A stretch of 64,000 nt of DNA from positions 124,001 through 188,000 of the forward strand of contig NZ_VIFV01000001.1 in NCBI RefSeq assembly GCF_007004625.1, written 5' to 3'. Origin of the DNA: Planococcus salinarum (lineage in GTDB: Bacteria; Bacillota; Bacilli; Bacillales_A; Planococcaceae). This document shows, one piece after another, positions 46,254-54,304 of this stretch. The notes beneath the pieces were generated by a model. That model saw only the letters and a list, made by a program, of their open reading frames with translations. It was not told where the DNA came from and searched no databases. The first letter of the stretch is position 1. Each line of letters begins with the position of its first letter. The position numbers and the translations under genes were made by a program.

Positions 46254-47447
46254 TCACTCTTCAAACGGCCATTTCGGCAACATCTTGTTCAAGTCCCTGT
46301 CCTCCCGCATTTCCAGTACATATTCAGCCTGCATGATGGTATGGATTTCCCGCGTTCCCTCATAAATTACGGGAGCTTTCGAATTCCGCAAAAATCTGCC
46401 CACAGGATATTCGTCTGAATAACCGTAAGCCCCATGGATTTGCACAGCGTCATCGGCTGCCTGATTGGCAAAATCACAGGCCTGCCATTTTGCCAGGGAA
46501 GTTTCTCTTGTATTCCGAATCCCCTGATTTTTCAATTCACCGGCCCTGTATACCAGTAAGCGGCTCATTTGGTAACCCGCTTCCATTCTGGCGATCATTT
46601 GCTGCACCAGTTGATGCTCTCCGATCAATTTGCCAAATGTCGAACGGGTATGGCAATAACGCACACTCTCCTCCAGACATGCGCTGATTAATCCGCACGC
46701 GCCTGCTGCAACTGTGAAGCGGCCGTTATCCAGGGAAGCCATTGCGATTTTAAAGCCTTCCCCTTCTTCACCCAACCTGTTTCCAACCGGAATGCGCACA
46801 TCTTCAAAAAATAATTCTCCCGTATTGCCCGCACGGATCCCATATTTCCCTTTGATCGCTTTGGAAGAAAAACCGTCACGATCGCGTTCAACGATAAAGG
46901 CGCTGATTCCCTGATGTTTTTTGGCTTTATCGGTATAGGCAAAAACGATAAAATGATCAGCCGAATCGCATAAAGAAATCCATGTTTTTTGTCCGTTCAA
47001 AATATAGTCCTCGCCATCGCGCAATGCCGTACTCGTAATCGCGGCAACATCAGAACCCGCTCCCGGTTCCGTCAACCCGAAAGCCCCAATTTTTTCCCCC
47101 TTGGCCTGCGGCAATAAGAACCGCTGTTTCTGTTCCTCACTGCCCCATTGCAGAAGAGTCATCGAATTCAAACCGGTATGAACCGATACCGCCGTCCGAA
47201 AGGCGGTGTCCCCCCGTTCCAATTCTTCACAAACGATTGCCAGCGAATTATAATCCATGCCGCTTCCGCCGTATTTCTCCGGAATGCAGACTCCCATCAG
47301 TCCGAGGTCAGCCAGACGGCTCCATATTAAGGGGTCAAAGCCGCCTTTGGTGTCCCATTCGGCAATATGGGGGATGATTTCATTGTCCACAAATTGCCTT
47401 ACCGTTTTCCTCAGCAGCGACTGCTCTTCTGAAAAGCTGAAATTCAT
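46254..47447 (-). CDS. Acyl-CoA dehydrogenase
   Basis: A flavoenzyme of 397 residues with the standard motifs: FGLTEPGAGSDVAAI near residue 125 (FAD and substrate binding), TAGNTG/RAGNTGELFFEDVRIP near 205, and the C-terminal HGAYGYSDEYPV...VIYEGTREIHTIMQ near 345-375, whose Glu is the likely catalytic base. It could oxidise glutaryl-CoA or a short-chain acyl-CoA; the chain length is not evident. ATG at 47447 follows GGGAGG. It closes a probable operon behind the aldehyde dehydrogenase and lysine 6-dehydrogenase-like genes, so a lysine-to-crotonyl-CoA role is plausible. Confidence 0.85.
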   Translation of the reverse strand: MNFSFSEEQSLLRKTVRQFVDNEIIPHIAEWDTKGGFDPLIWSRLADLGLMGVCIPEKYGGSGMDYNSLAIVCEELERGDTAFRTAVSVHTGLNSMTLLQWGSEEQKQRFLLPQAKGEKIGAFGLTEPGAGSDVAAITSTALRDGEDYILNGQKTWISLCDSADHFIVFAYTDKAKKHQGISAFIVERDRDGFSSKAIKGKYGIRAGNTGELFFEDVRIPVGNRLGEEGEGFKIAMASLDNGRFTVAAGACGLISACLEESVRYCHTRSTFGKLIGEHQLVQQMIARMEAGYQMSRLLVYRAGELKNQGIRNTRETSLAKWQACDFANQAADDAVQIHGAYGYSDEYPVGRFLRNSKAPVIYEGTREIHTIMQAEYVLEMREDRDLNKMLPKWPFEE

Positions 47448-47476
47448 CGCCAAAACCTCCCGATACCTCATTTTTC

Positions 47477-48640
47477 TTATTGGGTCACGGTCCGCTCCAC
47501 GGTCTCCTTGATATCGACGCCGCGCTTCGCCATTTCCCTGATATAGTCATCTCCTGGGACAATCAGCTCCGGAGGGTACGACCCCCGTTTATCGATTACA
47601 CCGCTTCCGATCATTTGGGCCACCACGGAAATTGTATAAGCTGTCGCCCTCGCCATTGCCGTCACTCCTGAATGCGGATCTTTTCTGACCACAAGGTTAT
47701 AGGCAATCGTCATTGCTTCATCGTTTTTCGTGCCTGCAACAGTTATTCTCAGAACGACTGCATCTTCCTTTTTTCCCAGCTCAGTAAGTGGGGTCAACAC
47801 TTCCCGCAGCACATCCCGGACCTTGACCGCCTGCCCTTCGACCGTCACTGTTTTTTCCCGGTCCGTTAACCCCAGGTCGACAAGCAGCTGAAATTTCTCC
47901 GCATGGCCTTTATAGCGGAGGGTCTTATACTCCAAATTATCGATGTCCCTGAATGTTTCCGTCAGCGTCGAAGTGCCACCGGAGGTATGGAATGCTTCCA
48001 GTTCACCGAAGTCTTCGAACTGTACATGTTCAATTTCCGACAATGAAGGCACTTCGAGCAGCTTGCCGCTCCGCAGCACATGAGAAGGATCCGTATAGTG
48101 ATCAAAAATACCATCCAATGAAAAAACATGATTGTATTGGAGGGGCGGTTCCGGATGGACAGGGATGCCGCCCACTAAAATTTTTATGTCGCTGACACGG
48201 TCCAGCTTTCCTGCCCCGTGGCCTGTCAGGATATTAATCATCCCCGGCGCAACTCCAAGATCCGGAATCAGCGTAACACCTTTTTTCTGTGCCTGTTCAT
48301 GGAGTTCCAGCACTGCATCCGTTGCGCCGCCGATATGCCCGCCAAGGTCCACCGCATGGACGCCGCATTCGAGTGCAATTTCAGCCACTTTTACATTGAA
48401 GGTATAAAAAAGGGCGTTGATGACGACATCCGCTTTGGATATGACCGATTTTAATGACTGATCATCGTTTGCATCGAGATAAACAATTTCAAGCTTTCCA
48501 CTGTTCATTTGTTTTTTAAAAGCTTCCGCTTTCTCCGTATCCACATCCGCCAAATAGACTCTTTCAACCTGTTCGCTCTGAACAAGATCTCCTGCCGCCT
48601 GTTTTCCCATCAGGCCTGCGCCCAATACCGCCACTTTCAT
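47477..48640 (-). CDS. Lysine 6-dehydrogenase-like saccharopine dehydrogenase family protein
   Basis: About 387 residues, beginning with a Rossmann motif [12 protein letters not shown], a dinucleotide Asp at the end of strand 2 (YLADVD near residue 34), then [10 protein letters not shown] and [11 protein letters not shown] near 110-130. The substrate domain has [11 protein letters not shown] and [16 protein letters not shown]. This architecture and length correspond to lysine 6-dehydrogenase, which oxidises the epsilon amine of lysine to allysine (and so piperideine-6-carboxylate). I identify it by recall of that family; saccharopine reductase-like reactions remain possible. ATG at 48640 was preferred over 48649, as AAAGGGG lies 9 bases before it. 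Confidence 0.78.
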   Translation of the reverse strand: MKVAVLGAGLMGKQAAGDLVQSEQVERVYLADVDTEKAEAFKKQMNSGKLEIVYLDANDDQSLKSVISKADVVINALFYTFNVKVAEIALECGVHAVDLGGHIGGATDAVLELHEQAQKKGVTLIPDLGVAPGMINILTGHGAGKLDRVSDIKILVGGIPVHPEPPLQYNHVFSLDGIFDHYTDPSHVLRSGKLLEVPSLSEIEHVQFEDFGELEAFHTSGGTSTLTETFRDIDNLEYKTLRYKGHAEKFQLLVDLGLTDREKTVTVEGQAVKVRDVLREVLTPLTELGKKEDAVVLRITVAGTKNDEAMTIAYNLVVRKDPHSGVTAMARATAYTISVVAQMIGSGVIDKRGSYPPELIVPGDDYIREMAKRGVDIKETVERTVTQ

Positions 48641-48661
48641 CTCTTTCATCCCCTTTCCATT

Positions 48662-50146
48662 TCAAATTTCATTGTCAATTTGTGCGCGCTGCAATTTTCC
48701 ACTGAAATCCACATAGACGGATTTCCATTCCGTAAAGACATCGAGCGCCGCCACACCTGAATCCCTGTGGCCATTGCCGGTTCCTTTTGTTCCTCCAAAC
48801 GGCAAATGAATCTCGGCCCCGGTCGTCCCGGCATTGATATAGATAATGCCCGTATCCAAGTCCCGCTGCGCCTTAAAGGCCCGGTTCACATCCCTTGTGT
48901 AAATTGAGCTGGACAGCCCATAAATCACACTGTTATTCACTTCAATCGCCGCTTCAAAACTGTCGATTTCGATTATTGAAATAACCGGACCGAATATTTC
49001 CTCCCGGGCAATCCTCATGGATGCATCCACATCGCTGAACAATGTCGGCGCGTAATAGTTCCCGCCGTCGTAATGTCCACCTCGCAGGATTTCTCCGCCT
49101 GCCAATAGCGAAGCTCCTTCCTGTTTGCCGATTTCAATATAGGAATGTATTTTCTCGAGCGCTTTTTGGTTGATGACAGGTCCGATTTTGACGCTTTCGT
49201 CAAGACCATCTCCAATCGTCAGGCCTCCCATTTTCGTCAGCAGCCTCTTTTGAAGTTCTTCTTTGACGTCTTTATGCACAATGACACGGCTGCAGGCGGT
49301 GCAGCGTTGGCCGGCAGTTCCGAAAGCGCTCCACAATATGCCTTCCACAGCCAGCTCGAGGTCTGCATCTTCCATGACAATCACAGCATTTTTTCCGCCC
49401 ATTTCCAGTGAAATCTTTTTCAGGTTGCGGCCGCCTGCTTCTGCAACTTTCCGGCCTGTTTCCGTGGACCCCGTAAAGGATATAACTTTGATATCCGGAT
49501 GCTCGATCATTGCGGTTCCCACTTCCGAACCCGCCCCGAAAACAATATTGGCTACCCCATCCGGAAGGCCGGCCTCTTTGAATATCCGTCCCATTTCACA
49601 GGCCATCATCGGTGTTTCTGTCGCCGGCTTCCAGATAAATGAATTGCCCGCCACGATAGCCGGAAACGACTTCCAGGTGGCGATTGCCACCGGAAAATTC
49701 CAGGGAGTGATCAGGCCGACAACCCCGATTGGTGCGCGCACACTCATTGCAAATTTATCGGCCAGCTCAGAAGGTGTCGTTTCACCAAAAAGACGACGGC
49801 CTTCGCCCGCCATGTAAAAAGCCATATCGATTCCTTCCTGCACTTCGCCTCGTCCCTCTTCTATCACTTTCCCCATCTCTTTGGTCAGAGTCTGTGCAAG
49901 TTGTTCTTTTCTTTCTTTCATAATCCGACCGATTTCATATAAATAGGAAGCCCGTTTCGGCGCCGGAACTTTCGCCCATGATTTCTGTGCGGTTTTTGCA
50001 GCTGCCACTGCCCTGTCCACATCTTCAGCAGATGACATCTGAACATGCGCCAGCTCTTTCCCGCTTGCCGGATTGATGACAGGGGTGAACCTCGTTTCTT
50101 CTGCTGCTTCCTGCCATTGCCCGTTTACAAAGTTCGTCAATTTCAT
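48662..50146 (-). CDS. Aldehyde dehydrogenase (probable semialdehyde dehydrogenase)
   Basis: The 494-residue NAD(P)-dependent ALDH has catalytic Asn in TPWNFP near residue 150, general-base Glu in LEMGGKN near 248, and nucleophile Cys in GQRCTACSR near 282, plus FTGSTETGRKV near 224. As the first gene of the operon with the lysine 6-dehydrogenase-like and acyl-CoA dehydrogenase genes, it probably oxidises allysine/piperideine-6-carboxylate to 2-aminoadipate. ALDH of the ketoglutarate semialdehyde type is the main alternative. ATG follows AAGGAGGAG. A cre-like site lies 37 bases upstream of the start, suggesting CcpA repression. Confidence 0.85.
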   Translation of the reverse strand: MKLTNFVNGQWQEAAEETRFTPVINPASGKELAHVQMSSAEDVDRAVAAAKTAQKSWAKVPAPKRASYLYEIGRIMKERKEQLAQTLTKEMGKVIEEGRGEVQEGIDMAFYMAGEGRRLFGETTPSELADKFAMSVRAPIGVVGLITPWNFPVAIATWKSFPAIVAGNSFIWKPATETPMMACEMGRIFKEAGLPDGVANIVFGAGSEVGTAMIEHPDIKVISFTGSTETGRKVAEAGGRNLKKISLEMGGKNAVIVMEDADLELAVEGILWSAFGTAGQRCTACSRVIVHKDVKEELQKRLLTKMGGLTIGDGLDESVKIGPVINQKALEKIHSYIEIGKQEGASLLAGGEILRGGHYDGGNYYAPTLFSDVDASMRIAREEIFGPVISIIEIDSFEAAIEVNNSVIYGLSSSIYTRDVNRAFKAQRDLDTGIIYINAGTTGAEIHLPFGGTKGTGNGHRDSGVAALDVFTEWKSVYVDFSGKLQRAQIDNEI

Positions 50147-50182
50147 TTCTCTTTTCTCCTCCTTTTCCAGGTCCTAATGCAA

Positions 50183-50196
50183 AGAAAGCGCTTACA
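50183..50196 (-). promoter_or_regulatory. cre-like site (CcpA) before the aldehyde dehydrogenase operon
   Basis: On the minus strand TGTAAGCGCTTTCT matches the consensus TGWNANCGNTNWCA at every position except the last. It lies 37-50 bases upstream of the start codon, which would put it in or just after the promoter. Carbon catabolite repression of a degradative operon fits. Confidence 0.6.
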
Positions 50197-50350
50197 TATA
50201 CATTATTTCACATTTGCAGCGAAAAACCCAGATAAAATTGATAATAGTTTGAATTTTCCTTTATTATAAATATTTACTCTTTGCTGTGGTGAATACGCTC
50301 GAAAGCACTATGATGAAAGTAACATTTTATTGAACAAGCCCGAAAAGGTA

Positions 50351-50381
50351 TTGACACTTACGGAACGTCATAGTCTAATCA
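50351..50381 (+). promoter_or_regulatory. MerR-type promoter with 19-bp spacer and operator dyad
   Basis: TTGACA (50351-50356) and TAATCA (50376-50381) are separated by 19 bases, longer than the 17 of normal promoters and typical of MerR-controlled ones. Within the spacer, GACACTTACG GAA CGTCATAGTC forms an imperfect dyad (7 of 10 pairs). It precedes the MerR gene itself, so autoregulation is likely. Confidence 0.7.
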
Positions 50382-50400
50382 AAGGGAAGAGGTGATCCAC

Positions 50401-51273
50401 ATGTACAAAGTACAGGAAGTAGCAACAATAGCAGGAGTCAGTGTCCGCACTCTCCATCATTACGACAGCATCGGTTTAATGAAACCTTCAAACATCGGAT
50501 CCAACCGGTACCGTTACTATAATGACGATGATTTGAAACTGCTCCAGCACATCTTATTTCTGAAGGAATTAGGGTTTTCACTGAAAAAAATCCAGGAATT
50601 GGTGGCAGAAGGTTTTGATGCCACATATGCACTGACTCAACACGCTGAATTATTGCGTAAAAAGAAAGAAAGAATTGAAAAGTTAATAGAGAATGCTGAG
50701 CTCACTCAGCTGGAATATGCGGGTGGACAGGAACTAACAAATGAAGAGCGTTTTTCTGCGTTCAGCATTAAAAAGACAGATGACAACATTAAAATGTATA
50801 TGGATGCGCCTTCTCCGGTTTCCGCTGCAGAAACCGGCGCGACAGGCGAAGCGTTTGCCGAACAGGAGGAAATTCTTGAAGAAGTGAACTTTACGGAACC
50901 GGAGCCTGCAGTGGCACAGCAAGAAGAGGTGGCTGTTGAAGCGGAAGCTGCAGTTGCTACTGCAACCAAAAAACCTGAAAAAGAAGAAGAGGATTTGGAG
51001 GAGATCAACCGGGAAGGGGACCGGATTTACAATGCCGTCGCCAACTTGATGCATCTGCCGCCGGAAGCGCCGGAAGTCCAAGTCGAAATGAAGGCCTATT
51101 ACCACTTGTTGGACCGGTTCTACAATTGTTCACCGAAGATGTTCCGCGGCCTCGGGGATCTTTACGCCAATGATAGCCGATTTGCCCGGAACATCGATCG
51201 CCACGGGGCCGGTTTATCCAAATATTTGCGGGAAGCGATGTACATATTTGCCGACGGACTGGCGGATGCTTGA
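50401..51273 (+). CDS. MerR-family regulator with TipAS-like domain and acidic linker
   Basis: The 290-residue protein starts with a MerR winged helix-turn-helix (residues 1-70; VQEVATIAGVSVRTLHHYDS, GSNRYRYY) and a dimerisation coiled coil (about 75-105). The C-terminal part (about 215-290; NLMHLPPEAPEVQ, NCSPKMFRGLGDLYANDSRFARNID) resembles the TipAS drug-binding domain of Mta/TipA. In between is an unusual 90-residue Glu/Ala/Val-rich linker (EEVAVEAEAAVATATKK). ATG at 50401 follows AGAGGTG. It is divergent from the aldehyde dehydrogenase operon and could regulate it, but its own promoter is the only visible target. Confidence 0.85.
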   Translation: MYKVQEVATIAGVSVRTLHHYDSIGLMKPSNIGSNRYRYYNDDDLKLLQHILFLKELGFSLKKIQELVAEGFDATYALTQHAELLRKKKERIEKLIENAELTQLEYAGGQELTNEERFSAFSIKKTDDNIKMYMDAPSPVSAAETGATGEAFAEQEEILEEVNFTEPEPAVAQQEEVAVEAEAAVATATKKPEKEEEDLEEINREGDRIYNAVANLMHLPPEAPEVQVEMKAYYHLLDRFYNCSPKMFRGLGDLYANDSRFARNIDRHGAGLSKYLREAMYIFADGLADA

Positions 51274-51391
51274 GCTGGTCGGTCCATGTGTGAATTGCGG
51301 GAAGAAAATTTATTGCCGTGACGGCTTTCTTGATGGCGTCAATCTGGCAGGGGAACTCTTCTGTTTTGACTGCAAAGAGAAAGTTTCGTGA
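51266..51391 (+). CDS. Small 41-residue zinc-ribbon protein coupled to the MerR gene
   Basis: An ATG overlaps the end of the MerR gene (ATGCTTGA), giving a 41-residue protein with two Cys pairs, CVNCG near residue 8 and CFDC near residue 33, plus a lone Cys in YCRD. The arrangement resembles a single zinc knuckle. It has no separate ribosome site, so translational coupling to the regulator is likely. The terminator at 51428 ends the pair. I do not recognise a family. It could modulate the regulator or be an independent metal-binding peptide. Confidence 0.6.
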   Translation: MLELVGPCVNCGKKIYCRDGFLDGVNLAGELFCFDCKEKVS

Positions 51392-51427
51392 ACAACTGAA
51401 TTTTGGTATGAAAGATTTATAATGTAA

Positions 51428-51457
51428 AAAAAGCTGCCCCACTTAGGGCAGCTTTTT
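51428..51457. terminator. Bidirectional terminator between the MerR unit and trhO
   Basis: AAAAAGCTGCCC / GGGCAGCTTTTT, a 12-bp stem with a 6-base loop, between converging genes. Confidence 0.92.
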
Positions 51458-51470
51458 ATTATTGCTTTCA

Positions 51471-52433
51471 TTAAACTTCTGTCGTTTCCTTCAAGGCATC
51501 AAGCTTTGCCTGTACTTCCGGCCCTGTGAGGCCGTGTTCGAAAGCATAGCGGTTGCGCGGATGTTCGCGGCATTCATCTGAGCATGAACGCATATATTTA
51601 TGCTCGTTTTCTTCAGAGCTGAGTATTTTCTTATTGCATTGTGGGTTTGCACAGTTCACATAGCGCTCACATGCCTCGCCAGTGAAATGGTCTTTGCCGA
51701 CAACGACGTGTTCCACCTGGTTGACCGGCACTGCGATGCGCTCATCGAAAACGTAGAGCTGGCCATCCCACAGTTCGCCTTTCACTTCCGGGTCTTTTCC
51801 GTAAGTGGCAATTCCTCCATGCAATTGGGCAACGTCGTCGAAGCCTTCTCTTTTCAGCCAGCCGGAGAATTTTTCACAGCGGATGCCGCCTGTACAATAC
51901 GTCAAAATTTTCTTGCCTTCGAACATTTCTTTGTTTTCCTGGACCCATTCCGGCAAATCACGGAAGTTTTCAATATCCGGGCGGACAGCGCCGCGGAAAT
52001 GGCCCAAATCATATTCATAATCATTGCGTGCATCGAGCACGATTGTATCCTGATCCTGCATGCGTTTGTAAAAATCGGCAGGTTCCAGATAGGTCCCGGT
52101 CAATTCATTCGGGTTGATGTCTTCTTCAAGCCCCAGATTAACGATTTCTTTTTTCGCACGGACGTGCATCTTTTTGAAAGCGTGCCCTTCGGCTTCATCG
52201 ATTTTAAAGACGATATCCGAAAAGCGCTCATCACTTTTCATCATTTCCATATAAGCCTCTGTCTGTTCAATAGTTCCTGAGCAGGTACCATTGATCCCTT
52301 CATGGGAAACAAGGATACGACCCTTTAACCCTATCTCTTTGCAAGCCGCCAAATGCTCAGCTGCGAAAAGTTCGGGCTCCTCAAGCGGTGAATATAAATA
52401 GTACAATAAAACGTTGTGTGTATGATTTTGCAT
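51471..52433 (-). CDS. trhO: tRNA uridine 5-hydroxylation rhodanese-family protein
   Basis: This 320-residue protein is of the YceA/TrhO type, which makes 5-hydroxyuridine at position 34 of certain tRNAs. An N-terminal acylphosphatase-like domain (about 1-95; [17 protein letters not shown]) precedes a rhodanese domain (about 120-220) with active-site Cys in [11 protein letters not shown] near residue 181, and a C-terminal Cys-rich metal-binding tail ([15 protein letters not shown]). ATG follows GGGGG. It is a single gene, with only a short AT-rich gap to the next. Confidence 0.92.
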   Translation of the reverse strand: MQNHTHNVLLYYLYSPLEEPELFAAEHLAACKEIGLKGRILVSHEGINGTCSGTIEQTEAYMEMMKSDERFSDIVFKIDEAEGHAFKKMHVRAKKEIVNLGLEEDINPNELTGTYLEPADFYKRMQDQDTIVLDARNDYEYDLGHFRGAVRPDIENFRDLPEWVQENKEMFEGKKILTYCTGGIRCEKFSGWLKREGFDDVAQLHGGIATYGKDPEVKGELWDGQLYVFDERIAVPVNQVEHVVVGKDHFTGEACERYVNCANPQCNKKILSSEENEHKYMRSCSDECREHPRNRYAFEHGLTGPEVQAKLDALKETTEV

Positions 52434-52531
52434 GAATCATACCCCCTATTCTTTCAATTTGCTTTCTGACTCAAACAGACTTCAAAAACCTCAATCATTT
52501 TACAATAAATCACAGGATTGTTCAACTAACG

Positions 52532-52560
52532 AAAAGCGACGGGGCCTGTTCAGCCCCGAC
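52532..52560 (-). terminator. Terminator of the 2-hydroxyacid dehydrogenase gene
   Basis: CGGGGC / GCCCCG hairpin with a 7-base loop; on the minus strand followed by TCGCTTTTC. The AAAGCGACGGGGCC side resembles AAAGCGACAGGGCC at 58819. Confidence 0.6.
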
Positions 52561-52583
52561 AACCGTTCTTCCATAAAATGCTC

Positions 52584-53534
52584 TCAACAAACTCTGTTTT
52601 TAATCTGTTGCCCTTCCAGACAAGCTGAAATTGCTTCCCTGTTCAACTTCATCATCTCCAGCCTTGTCCGGATGCCTGCACTGCCGATATGCGGCAGCAC
52701 CGTAAGATTCTCGAGTTCCAGAAGTTTGCTGTCGAGCGTTAGCGGTTCCTGTTCAAACACATCCAAGCCCGCTGCCCAGATGCTTCCGGATTTCAACGCT
52801 TCATATAGCGCTTCTTCATCGACAATCCCTCCTCTGGCGGCATTGATCAGGCAGGCTGTATTTTTCATCAAGCCCAGCTCCCGTTCGCCGATCATTCCTC
52901 TGGTTTCGTCTGTCAAAGGAGTAAAAATCATAACAAAATCGGATTTTGCCAATAAGTCATCGAATTCAGCGTATTCGACATCTTCCAGGCTTCGGCGGGT
53001 GCGATTGTGATAGATCACATTCATATCAAAGCCCTGTGCCCGTTTGCAGACCGCTTCACCGATGCGGCCCATTCCGATGATTCCAAGGGTTGCCCCAAAA
53101 ACATCCTGGCCCGTCATGCCCATGGGTGTCCACGATTGCCATTCACCGGATCGTACAGTCTTTTCGGCTTGAACCAATCTTCTGGCAGTGGCCAGCATCA
53201 AAGCAAAGGCCAAATCGGCGGTAGTCTCGGTAAGCACCTCAGGTGTATTCGTCACAGCAATTCCGCGTTCCCTCGCTGCATTCAAATCGATGTTGTTATA
53301 ACCGACCGCCAGATTGGTGATGATTTTTAAATTTGGGGCCTTTTCAATCAATTCCCTGTCGATCCGATCGGAAAGCATTGTCCATAAAGCGGCTGCATTT
53401 CCGGCTTCCTCCACAAGAACTTCACGCGGAACCGGCTTTTCCTCTTCCTGCCACATCCGCACCTCATAGGAATCTTCCAGACCCTTGATCGCCTCTGCCG
53501 GCAACTTTCGGGTAATGTAAACAATCGGCTTCAT
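52584..53534 (-). CDS. D-2-hydroxyacid dehydrogenase (glyoxylate/hydroxypyruvate reductase type)
   Basis: The 316-residue enzyme has the D-isomer-specific fold: substrate loop NLAVGYNNID near residue 73, NAD motif LGIIGMGRIGEAV near 150, Arg in NAARGGIVDE near 235, and the catalytic Glu/His pair in DVFEQEP near 260 and LPHIGSA near 285. These features match glyoxylate/hydroxypyruvate reductases (GhrB/GyaR). Glycerate or another hydroxyacid could be the natural substrate. ATG follows GGAGG. Monocistronic. Confidence 0.88.
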   Translation of the reverse strand: MKPIVYITRKLPAEAIKGLEDSYEVRMWQEEEKPVPREVLVEEAGNAAALWTMLSDRIDRELIEKAPNLKIITNLAVGYNNIDLNAARERGIAVTNTPEVLTETTADLAFALMLATARRLVQAEKTVRSGEWQSWTPMGMTGQDVFGATLGIIGMGRIGEAVCKRAQGFDMNVIYHNRTRRSLEDVEYAEFDDLLAKSDFVMIFTPLTDETRGMIGERELGLMKNTACLINAARGGIVDEEALYEALKSGSIWAAGLDVFEQEPLTLDSKLLELENLTVLPHIGSAGIRTRLEMMKLNREAISACLEGQQIKNRVC

Positions 53535-53589
53535 AAAACATCCTCCATTCTAATTGTCTAATTATTATAACAATTTACAAAAACAGCGG

Positions 53590-53665
53590 CAAATACAGCG
53601 GCCGAAGCTGGCGAGGCCGATGTATTTGCGACGAGGTGCGCAGCAATCAGGAGCAATTTTTTCAG
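53590..53665. repeat. Dispersed hairpin element of the GCGACGA/AGGAGCAAT family
   Basis: GGCAAATAC...GTATTTGC (about 53590-53630) forms a hairpin with inner CGGCC/GGCCG. It is followed by TTTGCGACGAGGTGCGCAGC and AGGAGCAATTTTT, which recurs at 58881-58916 and in shorter inverse form at 21658-21684. It lies in the 143-bp gap before the dedA-type gene. Confidence 0.55.
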
Positions 53666-53677
53666 CATTCCCCTACT

Positions 53678-54286
53678 CTACTCTACCCTTCTTTTCCGAA
53701 TGAAATACCAGACACCCGCAATTGTTCCCACAATCAATAATAAATAGACCGCATTCGAATACAATTCCATCTGCCGCATGATGGCTTCGCGGTTTTCACC
53801 AACTGCCGCGCCTATTGTGACAAGGATCGTGTTCCAGATCAGCGTACCGGCAGTCGTAAACAGGAGGAACCATTTTAATTTCATGCCGGACATTCCAGCC
53901 GGAATCGAGATGAGGCTTCGCACTACTGGAATCAGCCTTCCGACAAACACTGCCCATATGCCATAACGGTCGAACCAGGCATCTGCTTTATAAAGGTCCC
54001 GCTTCTTTACACGCAGCCACTTGCCGTGCTTTTCCACAATCCCTTCCATCCTTTCAACGCTCAGCCATCTGCCCAGGTAATAGAGGATTATTGCCCCGGT
54101 AACTGAACCGGCAGTTGATGCAGCAATTACGCCCAATACAGTCAAACCTGCTGCAGCTGTCATGAAACCGCCCACTGTCAGAACAATTTCAGACGGGATG
54201 GGCGGAAAGATATTCTCTATCAGAATGAGAAAAAATATTCCGGCATAGCCGTAAGTTTCCATGACATCAGTAATCCATGCTTCCAT
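53678..54286 (-). CDS. DedA-family membrane protein
   Basis: The 202 residues have the DedA plan: membrane-associated N-terminus with the conserved LIENIFPPIPSEIVLTVGGF near residue 22, GRWL near 68, and VGRLIPVVRSLISIPAGMSGM near 115. Members take part in undecaprenyl-phosphate or phospholipid flipping and membrane potential control in Bacillus (for example UptA). The substrate cannot be told here. The start is ATG at 54286, with only a weak ribosome site (GAG TTGG). It follows the phosphoesterase gene by 18 bases. Confidence 0.85.
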   Translation of the reverse strand: MEAWITDVMETYGYAGIFFLILIENIFPPIPSEIVLTVGGFMTAAAGLTVLGVIAASTAGSVTGAIILYYLGRWLSVERMEGIVEKHGKWLRVKKRDLYKADAWFDRYGIWAVFVGRLIPVVRSLISIPAGMSGMKLKWFLLFTTAGTLIWNTILVTIGAAVGENREAIMRQMELYSNAVYLLLIVGTIAGVWYFIRKRRVE

Positions 54287-54304
54287 TCACACCAACTCTT
54301 TCAA

